This document shows, piece after piece, positions 36,495-47,900 of a stretch of 64,000 nucleotides of DNA. The stretch spans positions 19,443,386-19,507,385 of the forward strand of contig NC_092348.1 in the NCBI RefSeq assembly GCF_963676685.1, read 5' to 3'. The number at the start of each line of letters is the position of its first letter. The stretch's first letter is position 1. The position numbers and the translations under genes were made by a program. The stretch comes from Mytilus edulis (Eukaryota > Mollusca > Bivalvia > Mytilida > Mytilidae). The notes below the pieces were generated by a model, which ran no database searches, was not told where the DNA came from, and saw only the letters and a list, made by a program, of their open reading frames with translations.

Positions 36495-37535
36495 GGTAAC
36501 CTGTTTGGTAAGTTTACTGGCTGACTGAATCGTCACTTCGTTAATAGGCTAGGAAAACTTCCTTCCTTGGGAAGTAGTCGTATCTTACATGCAGATAGAT
36601 TGGTTATCTGTCGGACTAGTATACGTTAAAGGAGGGTAGTATACCAAACATAACAAGGTCTTCTTGGTTTAGCTAGCAAGCAAGCTAACCAATAAGAAAA
36701 TTGAGAATGGAAACATATTTTCTTTATCTACACACTCAATGCAATTTGATGTAAGGGCAAATTAAAACTAACTCTACTCCACACTTTACTCTACTACTAG
36801 TTTAAATTCTTTAGACTAACCCAGAATTAAAACAAGATTGCTTGCAAATGAATGACCGTATGCGAGCTACAAAAGACATAACCTGGTATAAACAAAGAGA
36901 CGATCATTGATTGATAATTTATTTTTATAAATTTCTAATTTCGGAAAAACCAAGAGATCTAAACACAGAACAATAGATGGTACATACCTAAAATAATGTT
37001 AAAGTGAGACTGTCCGCGTTTTCTACCTTTACCTTCTACTTGTTTAAAACGAATAACATGATTGTATTTGCCGTGTCGGAACTATACTGAATTTTCAGTC
37101 GTTGTGTCCGTTTGACAAACCAGTTTTTCTCAGTAAATTAAGCATGCAAGTCATTTTGGTTTCTTGTGAAGAGTTGTATCTTATATTCAAATATTTGTCC
37201 TTGGTTCACCCGTGATAAACAACTAATCTCTTAACTGATCTTTTTTATGATGTTGGAAAGGACAAATACCTGCATAAGAATATTTCTTATTATCACAACT
37301 TTAAACACTTCTGAAACTACTCATCAATGTGCGAGACTGTTTATAAAAAAAAAAGGAAAATTATGATGACATTTTTTAGCAAATACCAAACGTTTTTATT
37401 TCGATTCAACTTTTCAACTTAGACACATTAGGAAAGATGCCGCTTTTAATAAAGTTTTTATCAAGTAATACTGCAATAATTTTAACTAACTAATCCCAAT
37501 ATTGTGTCCTTTATTATGATTTTGATGAGTTAATT
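36495..37535. other. intergenic, nothing recognised
   Basis: No supported feature. Confidence 0.4.
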
Positions 37536-37539
37536 TACA

Positions 37540-37720
37540 ATCAGTGAGTTGATGCCACAGCTGGTGGAGTTTTTATTCTTCGAGAGTATCACCAGCCTAG
37601 TAGTCAGCACCTCAGTGTTGACATGACTTATCATTGATATAGTCATAATTATAAATTAACTGTTTACAAAACTTAGAATTTTCGAAATACTAAGGAATTT
37701 CTACCGCAGGAATATATTAA
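37540..37720 (-). repeat. partial inverted copy of repeat R1 and its flank
   Basis: ATTCTTCGAGAGTATCACCA and AACTGTTTACAAAACTTAGA...ATTTCTACCGCAGGAATA correspond in reverse to 660-755. Confidence 0.5.
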
Positions 37721-37964
37721 AAACTTGAACACAACTGTCCTGCTACAGATGACTGCGATTGACAAAATAAATTTCGAGTTACCATGTAAGCGCATATGGT
37801 TCAAACGCAGATTGTTCTATGGTCTGTTATTGTTTACATTTTGTTTTCAATTATATGAATTTAGTTTTTGCAATCTATTTTCGCCGAAGATTAGAAAATG
37901 TTAAATTTCAAATCAGCAGAGTCATCATGTCAGCATAGCTAAAATTGACCTAACTGTGATGCTC

Positions 37965-38640
37965 ACCTGTAGTTTCAGAGGTATGAACCAAAAACTGCAT
38001 TTTACCCCTATGTTCTTTTTTTTTTACCTATGTTGGAGATGTTGGTTTGGAAGGCAGGGTCATTGAACACATTTTTAAACTAGATACCCTAATGATGATT
38101 ATTTATGGCCAAGTTTGCTTAAACTTGTCTCAGTAGTTTCAGAGGAGAAGATTTTTGGAAAGATTACAAAAATTTACGAAAAATTGACTATAAAGGGCAA
38201 TAACTCCTTTAAAGGTAAACGTATTTGTAGATCTTACATTGATGAACATTATTGCTTTATACGGTTTATCTCTACCTATAAAAGTATTCAAAATAATAAC
38301 CAAAAACTGACAAATTTCCTTACAATTACCATAAGGGGCAGCAACCGAACAACAGATTGTAAGATGTGTCTCAAAATAGAAAATAGATATAGACCTGGTG
38401 AATATTTCCATTCAAGTCAAGTTTGCTCTGAATGATTTAGTTTCAGAACTATAAGCCAAAGATTGTGTTTTACCCCCATGTTTTATTTTTAGACATGGCA
38501 GGCATCTTGATTGAAGGGTGGGGTCATCAGATACATTTTTTAATCCAGATATCCTAAGGATGATCTAGGCCAAGTTTGGTTACCAAGATGGACGCCAAGT
38601 GATGAGAAAAGCTCACCTGGCCCTTTTGGGCCAGGAAAGC
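37965..38640 (+). repeat. two further R10 units
   Basis: Anchor blocks near 37993 and 38461 are spaced about 468 bases apart. The cluster ends in a GCTCACCTGGCCC/GGGCCAGGAAAGC arrangement. Open frames at 38115-38435 and 38139-38411 are incidental. Confidence 0.65.
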
Positions 38641-38888
38641 TACAAATAAGATATGGATTTATAATTCTGCTTCTTTTTCGTTTTCCTAAAAAATTATCTA
38701 AATGACTTTTTATGTCAGTTTTTCAGATATTCTTCTACTTGAATCAATATTTGAAAAGGAACTAAATGCAAAGTAATTTTTTTTTAGCTCATTTTATGAC
38801 AGCTTACCAAAAATGAACAATTTGTTCATGGATTAGAATGACACCATAAATAAAAATTTGTTGGCAAAGTGAAAACATCTATTATATT

Positions 38889-38894
38889 TTTATT
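38889..38894 (-). promoter_or_regulatory. candidate polyadenylation signal of the ADAMTS gene
   Basis: AATAAA on the minus strand, about 2.9 kb past the stop codon. Other sites are possible; none can be chosen without transcript data. Confidence 0.25.
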
Positions 38895-39991
38895 TACAAT
38901 CGGTACAGAATGAGGTAAATTACAATCACATGACAAATGTTATATAAATGTAAACTATAAGTTCTTGTAAACTGGCCATCAACAAACATTACCTTTTTGA
39001 TTTCAAAATACTCTGGATTCATAAATATTGTGGGATATTGATTTTCATTGATTTCATGGGTATAGCTTAATCTAAATATTTATCAAAGTACACATTTTCT
39101 AAAGCCTGAATGCAGAGTTTATCAAAAACAAAATCGAATATCAAAGAATCAATACAATTTTTCTTCAATCCACAAAAATACAGTCACGAATAAACTGAAA
39201 ACAAATGAAATAAGACAAAATGGACACAAAAGGACTGTCAACCTTACTTAAAGTGATGGAATATTTATCTTTTTTGCTTAAATGTGTATGTTCAACATGA
39301 CAGATTTCTAACATGGTTATTTTCTCATGACACCCCTAAGTATAGCAGTTTATATTTATATGTCTATCACATATTTGGCTATACTTGAAATAAGTATAGA
39401 ATGTTACAGATGGGTTCAACAAAGACATTACATGTAGCTCAAAAAATCGTGTAATTTTACCTTGATTACTAATTGCTTCCAAAACAATCACATATACAAG
39501 CAATATTTGTTTTTACAAAAACAGAACTCTTATTGGTAATAAATATAACAAAAATGTAAAATCATTTTACTTAAAAGTCATTTCAAAATTATCACAGCTC
39601 TAATAATAACGAAAATATTTACAACAAACATACCACTTTCATATACAACATGCAATTTAGCATATTACTGCAGGAAAAGCTTTCTAAAATCTTTTTTTTT
39701 AGATAATCATTTGTAAATTGGTCCTAAGTATGTTACTTATTTTCTTCACTTTTAAAGCTGGGCCTACTTTCTTATCTCTCTTCTGAATTTCACTAAATGC
39801 ATTTTAATATCCGTATTCTTGAAAATGTACAATAACATGGCTTTCTTATGAAAACTATCCGCATATAAATAAAAATAAAAAATATTTCAGTCCATGTGTG
39901 AAAATTTGAATATGGAATGACCTGAAGTTTAAAAATTAAAACGGTTGTTAAAAAACTAACGAAAGCATTAATTTTGTCCTAAATTATCACT

Positions 39992-40263
39992 TTAAGGTGG
40001 TACTTAACACTACAGGGAGATAACTCTGTAAAGTCAGCTAAACGTTGTAATTACGTTGTGTTGTAAAAGGAATATTAAGCTTCTCAATGATCAAAATTGG
40101 TGTTTGTCAAATTCCTATATAACCAGTGTATTTTTTCTGACAAAACTGTTGGTTCAAAATTTTTATATTTTTGTTAAAGTGTCAAAGTAAATACTTTGAC
40201 AAAATTTTATGAAAATTAAATGAGCCAAATTAATTTTAGTGAAAGTGTTGAGTACCACCTTAA
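39992..40263. mobile_element. MITE with 20-bp inverted ends bounded by TTAA
   Basis: The left end TTAAGGTGGTACTTAACACT and right end AGTGTTGAGTACCACCTTAA are inverse copies with one mismatch. The element is 272 bp with no coding content, and the TTAA edges suggest piggyBac-type insertion. Confidence 0.75.
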
Positions 40264-40589
40264 GTATATATTTTTTTTCAATCATTGTAAATACCACCAT
40301 CCTAATATTTGGTCCATTTTTCATCTTAGATGTAATGTTTGTAACAATAAATTCTTCATAGTACAAATACCCAGTAATCATTTGATGACATCATAAAGCA
40401 TACAATATGACAACAATTTATGGTTTGCAGAAAACTGAATGAAACACATGAATATTTTTATAAAAAGCTTATTCAAATATGTAGCACTAACATGAAAATA
40501 ACACTTTTACAATTGCTTGTATCCAAAGCAACTTTTCTAGATTGATCTTCATCAGGATATCTTAAACCAAAACATTTGAGCACCAAGGA

Positions 40590-40715
40590 TGTATAAGACC
40601 TAAACATGTAAAGGGCTATTAACAAAAGGGACCTAGACATGTATATAGTCTATTACCAAAAGGGACCTAGACATGTATATAGTTTATCACTCAAAGGGAC
40701 CTAAACAAATAGCCC
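40590..40715. repeat. 34-bp tandem repeat, three to four units
   Basis: AAAGGGACCTAGACATGTAT-type units start at 40624, 40658 and about 40692, preceded by a worn unit. Confidence 0.7.
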
Positions 40716-41374
40716 AATTGACCTAAAGTGAAAATTCACATTTCAGTATATCCTTAAAAAAAATAAATTAAAAAACAAACCAGATTAAAAGTGCTTCTTA
40801 AATGAAAAGAAGCAGGGGTACCTAAAATCATTTGCATATTCAAATGTGGCCTTGTTTAATAATTCACCATGAATGAATGAAAAGTTTCAATTAAAGTGAC
40901 CTAAGCAAAGTATATATAACACATATTTTGTATACAGTTCTGTACAATAAATCACAATGCACTTAAAATATTGAGAGAAAGTACAAAATAAATTTACATA
41001 TTTGAGAGACAATTAAACATGAATGAATGTTTCATACTGATCATTGTACTGATACATCTTAAATTGAAATTCAAACTTGCATACTTATAAAAACAAAAAC
41101 TTGAAAGTTAAATACATTTAGTTAAGGAATACTAGTAAATTATGACAAATGAAATAATATTTACTATTTTTTTCATCGTAATAAAATACAATCTTCACCA
41201 ATATGTACAATCACATTTACTACAAAATGAGGTTAATGCGTGACATTAAGATTACTAAATTATCATGAGATCATAGGCCACAATGTAAATATTATTGGAC
41301 AAATGATGCTTTACTAGAATTAGTGTGACAGAAATTATGCTGATGTACTTAGTATATGATACTTGAAGATGATA

Positions 41375-41862
41375 TTATTCCATGATAAGTTTTTTTTACC
41401 ACAGTTACTCCCCCTGAAATGATGTTGCAGCACAATACGCATTATACCTGACAGTTATTCAATGAAAATTTGTACAACAGTAACTTCTATAGGAATTATT
41501 CGACAAATTATGTACGGAACACGACAGAAATTTCATGACAAGTTTCAACACAGTTACTCCAATACACGTTATGTTGACACAGATTGTGTGTTCTCGTACC
41601 CCATGCCAACACTTGTTATGTTTTTAACTGGACAAGTTTTCCAGGAAAAGTTTTTAACACAGTTCCTCCCATAGAGATTACACACACATTGTGGGTTCTC
41701 ATACCTGATGTCAACACTAATTATGAATTTAACTGGACAAGTCTTACAACAGCTACTGCCATAGAGATGATGTTGACAATCATTATGTACGATATTTGAC
41801 CGCTATTCCATGACAAGTTTTACAACAATTACTTCCATAGAAATGATGACGACATACATTAT
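41375..41862 (-). repeat. decaying tandem copies of the PLAC-coding segment
   Basis: The part of the last exon coding the PLAC Cys cluster (about 41786-41862) is followed past the stop by about five diverged copies: about 41697-41786, 41590-41692, 41505-41589, 41445-41512 and 41375-41444. On the plus strand each shows GACAAGTxTTxxAACA...TACTxCCATAGAxAT...CATTATGT with changes. The first copy beyond the stop still has an open HxxCxxHLYGSSCCKTC-like frame, shifted relative to the gene. The others have lost key Cys codons. Confidence 0.75.
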
Positions 41863-41910
41863 GTTCTCGTACTAGATGACACCAAGGATATTTATCTTCA
41901 CAAACTGGAC
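41783..41910 (-). CDS. ADAMTS16/18: ADAMTS exon w21 (PLAC domain and stop)
   Basis: The acceptor TTTTCAG precedes [13 protein letters not shown]...YGSNCCKTC, the PLAC signature. It stops at TAA (41783-41785), which falls where the next, non-coding PLAC copy begins. Confidence 0.92.
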
Positions 41911-44900
41911 CTGAAAATACAGCGAGAAAAACTAACTTACATGTATATTTCATATTTTCAGAGATTCAAATAACCTGTATAGATACCAAAGTGCCATCTG
42001 GTTGAAATGTTCATTTTTTTACATAAATAAGGCTGTGAGTTTTCTCGTTTGAATTGTTCTACATTGTCTTATCGGGGCCTTTGATAGCCGACCATGGGGT
42101 ATGGGCTTTGCTCATTGTTGAAGGCTGTACGGTTACCTACAGTTGTTCATGTTTGTGTCATTTTGGTCTTTTGTGGATAGTTGTCTCATTGGCAATCATA
42201 CCACATCTTCTTTTTTTTATAATTAAATAAGGAATGTGTTCATGAGATGCAGATGATACCAGACCTTGCACATAATGTTATAAAGAGACATAACTGAAGA
42301 ATGGTTTAAGTGATGCTACCCTAATTGCACTTGATCTGAGTTTTGTGGTAATAAACATTGGAAGTTTCATAACATTTAGTTGAGGCAAACATAAGATTGA
42401 GAAAGGAAATGAAAATTTTGTCATTCTTTCCATTTGTAAAGGAGCATAACTCTAGAACAGTCAAAGTGATGCAATCAAAGTTTAAACTTGATCTGAATTT
42501 TGTGGTAATAAGCATTGTAAGCAGCTTGTATTATTTTAATTTTAGTTCTTGTGTACAATTTAGAAATTAGTATGGCGTTTATTATCACTGAACTAGTATA
42601 TATTTGTTTATAGGCCAGCTGAAGGACGCCTCCGGGTGTGGGAATTTATCGTTACATTGAAGACCTGTTGGTGACCTTCTGCTGTTGTTTTTTCTATGGT
42701 CAGGTAATGTTGTCTCTTTGATACATTCCCCATTTCCATTCTCAATTTTATTATGTATACTTTTCTAACATTTGGCTGAGGCGAACTAAAGTAAGAGGAT
42801 AACAAGAATGTGTCCATAGTACACGGATGCCCCACTCGCACTATCATTTTCTGTGTTCAGTGGACCGTGAAAATTGGGGTCAGAACTTTAATTTGGAATT
42901 AAAATTAGAAAAATCATGTCATAGGGAACATGTGTACTAAGTTTCAAGTTGATGTAACTTTAACTTCATCAAAAACTACCTTGACCAAAAACTTTAACCT
43001 GAACTTCGCACTATCATTTTCTATGTTCAGTGGACCATGTAATTGGGGTCAAAACTATGATTTGGTTATAAAATTAGAAAGATCATATCATGGGGAACAT
43101 GTGTACTAAGTTTCAAATTGATTGGACTTCAACTTCATCAAAAACTACCTCGACCAAAAACTTTAACCTGAAGCGGGACGAACGGACGCACAGACGGACG
43201 GACGAACGAACGGAGGCACAGACCAGAAAACATAATGCCCCTCTACTATCGTAGGTGGGGCATAAAAATGAAATATGCAGCAACTTTTTCATCTGTTAGG
43301 AGCCATAACTCTAGAAATGTAAAAATGAAACTACCTAAATTCAGACATGATCTGTGTTTTGTGTTGACAAGCATTGTGTATAAGTTTCATGACATTTGTT
43401 TGAGGCAAAATAAAGTTAGAGAACAGAAACCAACTTTTCCCACCCCCTTCCAAAAGAAAACAAAACTTTCTGCAGTATAGATTTGTGAGTATTAAATCTT
43501 TAATGTACATACTACGATAAACTTCTTTCTGTTTACATAGTTGTAATTTACAGGTTTGAGAGGCTGAAGGTCGTTTATCTATTTCACATCCTGAAGCATC
43601 TTCATTTCTTATGTTCAAACAACGAACTTGACGTCTCTGTTCTCCTTCTCCACAAGTAACAGAACACTAGAAATAATAAAACAACAATCAAATATAATAA
43701 AATTAATTTAAAGAACCTTAGTATTGTATTTATTGTTAATTTGTTCTGGTCCTGGATTTGAGCAAACTGAACGAGAGATATTTCATGAACAATAATCTTC
43801 TGGGGTTTTAAAAATATTAATGAAATGTACAAATATAGGGATATGTCATAATTCATCACTGGGCTTCCAAAATGTCATCTATGACTTTTTTGGCTAAAAA
43901 TACTTTTTGACACCAATGGTCTGAGCGAGAGGAAATCTTTGTTATTACAAAATAGCATACAGTTAGACCAATCAAAACGTTTGAAATTAGACATAATTCG
44001 TTGCTGGGCTTCTAAAATGTTGTACTAGTATATGACTTTTTTGCTAAAAATACGTTTTGATACCAATGGTCTGGGCGGGAGGAAATCTTTGGTATTACAA
44101 AATAGCATACAGTTTGACCAATCAAGACGTTTGAAATAAGTCATATTACAAAATTGCCAATGTCAGTTGTTTGTAAAGTTTACTTCCAAAATGTTGTATG
44201 AAAACTAGAAAATTGTTGTATCATGGGTTTGTGAATAATATAATTACACATTTCTTTATTTCTGTTAAAATAATTTTAGTTCTTGGATAATCCAGAAATG
44301 TCAAAGTTTTTATTTCACTGCTATATACAAAAATGTTCAAGTTCACATACGACATTTTGGAAGCATTGATTTTGTCAAAAGGAGTAGGTCCGGTAAGACC
44401 CCTTTTTTGGCCCCAAAATATAACAATTTTACAAAATTGTTAAAATGTAAACTTTTAGTTATTTATTGGACAGTTGAATGCTTCTGCTACATAAATATGG
44501 GCTGTTTTTGACAATACAATGCACATATATTGGATTGTAGCACCATTAAGTCATGCTAAATTACTGAAATCTTCAAAATTCTATCATTTTTAGTTAAATT
44601 TTAGACTGTTTCCGTGTAAAACGAAAGTGGCCGCATTTGTGTTCATCCTTAATATTGAAATGTAAGTTGTATTTTATGATATTACATAACATATATAAAG
44701 GTTGTGGATGAACACGGATGCGGCCACTTTCATTTTTGACAAAAACCACCTCAAAAGTGACGTTTTTTGGCATATTTGAGAGATTTTTCATAATTGAGCT
44801 TGAGTTGGATCGTTTTTAATGACTAAATTGGAGATAAAGGATACTACAGATACAGTTAAGTCGGCTTCATATCTTGACTTACATCTAGAAATTGACAATG

Positions 44901-47900
44901 AGGGTCGGTTGAAGACAAAACTTTACGACAAAAGAGATGATTTCAGCTTTCCAATTGTGAACTTTCCATTTCTAAGTAGCAACATTCCAGCAGCACCTGC
45001 ATACGGGGTATATATCTCCCAATTGATACAATATTCCCGTGCTTGCATTTCCTATCATGATTTTCTTGATAGAGGGTTACTGCTCACAAGGAAGCTATTA
45101 AACCAAGAGTTCCAAATGGTGAAGTTGAAATCATCCCTTCGTAAATTTTACCGACGCCATCACGAGTTGGTTGACCGTTATGGAATAACCGTTTCACAAA
45201 TGATATCGGATATGTTCCTTATGTCGTAACTACAATCCCCTTCCCTTTCATGAATTTGACCTACCGAATTAGACTTTTTACCGGATTTGTAATCACATAA
45301 GCAACACGACGGGTGCTGCATGTGGAGCAGGATCTGCTTACCCTTCCGGAGCACCTGAGATCACCCCTAGTTTTTGGTGGGGTTTGTGTTGTTTATTCTT
45401 TAGTTTTCTATGTTGTGTCATGTGTACTATTGTTTTTCTGTTTGTCTTTTTCATTTTTAGCCATGGCGTTGTCAGTTTGTTTTAGATTTACGAGTTTGAC
45501 TGTCCCTTTGGTATCTTTCGTCCCTCTTTTAGTTAAATATTTTCACAAAAACTAATTGAATCAAGTGAAATAGACACTTAAGTGTTTACAAAGTGGTCAA
45601 AATCTTTCGTCAGATGAAACTGAAATTTGAGGCCAAATTGAGTCCTTACCAGACCTACTCCTTTTTTTTCTTGAAATATTTGTAATTTACAACATTTTGG
45701 AAGCCCAGCAACAATATACAATATTCTCAAAACTTTATTGATAGTTTTTATACTTTAATACTGAATAATTTTAAATTTCTAACATACAGCTGGTATGTAA
45801 TATGTCAAAAACAAGTTTATACTATACAAATATACTACAACCCCAACTGGGTTAAAAAGCAAGCTAAAACATAACTAGCACATAATAAGCAGTATGAGCT
45901 TTTCTGAATGGAAAGTTGACATGATGGAAAAGCAGGGCTTAAAGTTGAAAAAAATTAGCACTTTTATGGTCAATATTCCAAAGATTTATTTTCCTTATAA
46001 AATTGGAACCTGCAAACCACCTTATTGTCATGGATACTTTATTTTGCAATTTTCATACTTGCATGATGTATAAAAGTAAAAATTTTACATATTCATGACA
46101 ATTTAATAGTCCCCTTTTTTTACTCGTCAAAGTCATAAAAATAAGTTGGTTTACAGTATTGGTTACACTTTATACATAAAAACATGACATAATGTTGAAA
46201 AGATCATAAAAGACTGGAATTTTCACCTAATATATGTAATGCAAAACTACATTAAAAACAACTTGTCAATACAAAAAGCAGACCTGTGACCATGGCATTG
46301 AATGCCACTGTGGCAACCAGACATAAGCTGCAGGACATGGCATAAGGTGGCATGATTCTACCATGGCAACATCAGGCTTGTCTAAGCCAAAGCACATCCT
46401 GTTACTGGACAACTCCTGAACTTTATCACCAATGATCTGGTTACACCTCAGGTACCGTGATCTTGAACCGTCTCCACAGGTTTGAGAACACTGTTAAAAG
46501 GCATAATGGCATGATTCAAAAAAGGAAAATTAGTGAAGCAAGCACTGTACAATCTAATATAACTGCAAATGAAGTATGCCATAAGCAATGCATAAAAAAG
46601 CCTATAGTAGACTATCCTAGGCAATGGCTAAGATGAAATTCTGAGCATAATCAAATTAGGATGTGTGTATGTGTTTCTAATTTTTGCTGTATGCCAAAAA
46701 ATAACCCATTGAAATTCTGTTAAATATTGATTTCAGAATCTCTTAATTAGAATCTTGTCTAAAATTGAGTCTCCTTCTTTCAAGCTTTACTCTCCAACTA
46801 TAAAAGACCTTTGGTCAATAAAATATCATAAAGGCAATGGATCTAATGTTGAAAGTTTAAATTCAACCTATGTTTTAATATTTTTCCATTGGTCCTTCGC
46901 AAGAGTAATATAGGGGATCTTAAAACAGCAGTTATTTTTATCCCTCAATAGTTATACAACAAATTGAAAGACTGACTAATAAACTACCATTATGGGATCT
47001 ATACTTTGAAGACCTTTTTGAACTAGATAATTTTGTCAAAGCAAAAAGCACAAACAGATTTGAAATTGCTGCAAAAAGCTGAAATTTCAAAGTCTGTATA
47101 TCAGAAAAAGCAACCTGAATGTAAATGAAATTTAATAAATGAATGAAAGGGCATTAGTTGACTATATTCTGAATTTGAAAATGGTCATGAACTGGACACC
47201 ATACTTACTGGTCCCCATGGTGACAGATGCCATTCAAAATGATCCTCTGGTGGACATTCTTCTTTCTTACAGGATTCTGTAATGTTAGGTTTGTTGCCAC
47301 GACAACTGTCGTCTGCTATTATGTTGTTACCTCTAACCCCTTTGACCCGTTTACTTTTACAGACCACCTTCCTTGACCAAAAACCCTCTCCACAACTCAC
47401 AGAACACTGAAACAAAAAGGGTGCAATGTCATGATATACAGTAATCTCTGTGTAGTAAAAAACACTTGAATCATACTCTCCTATTGAACTAATATTTTTA
47501 ATAATAAGTCCTCAAAGCTCTTCAACTTCATACTTTATTTGACATTTTTTTACTTAAGCATCAGTGATGAGACTTTTGCAGATGAAAGGCAAGTATATTG
47601 GTATAAAAGTTCAATGAAAAGATAAAAATGTTCTGTTACCTTTGACCATTTGCCTTTAAACCATCTAGGAGGACATGCATGACTGTTACAAGGCCTCTTT
47701 TTAATTGGTTTAGGTAGATTTCTACAGAATTTTCTCTTGACAGCTTTATCTATTGACATTGAATGTTTCTGTCGACACATGATCTTTCTCTTCTGTTTAC
47801 CTCCTCCACATTTCTTGGTACACTCTCTCCATCCTTCTGGCACCCATCTGAAAATGTACACATAAACGTATTTATACTAATATGCAATTCTTGGGTCATT

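Larger units (their letters stand above)
38895..41374 (-). other. probable 3' untranslated / downstream region of the ADAMTS gene
   Basis: No coding exon is seen. It holds a MITE (39992-40263) and a 34-bp tandem repeat (about 40590-40715), otherwise low-complexity AT-rich DNA. Confidence 0.4.

Noticed and set aside
38115..38435. 106-codon frame
   Set aside because: Entirely inside an R10 repeat, with an overlapping frame of similar length on the other strand; chance.
41462..41799. plus-strand frames with NWTSFPGK-like words
   Set aside because: They arise from the antisense of the decayed PLAC copies.
45313..45555. 80-codon hydrophobic frame, possible membrane protein
   Set aside because: It lies in the non-coding tail of the R9 retroelement; the same tail recurs at 36268-36490 with a different frame.
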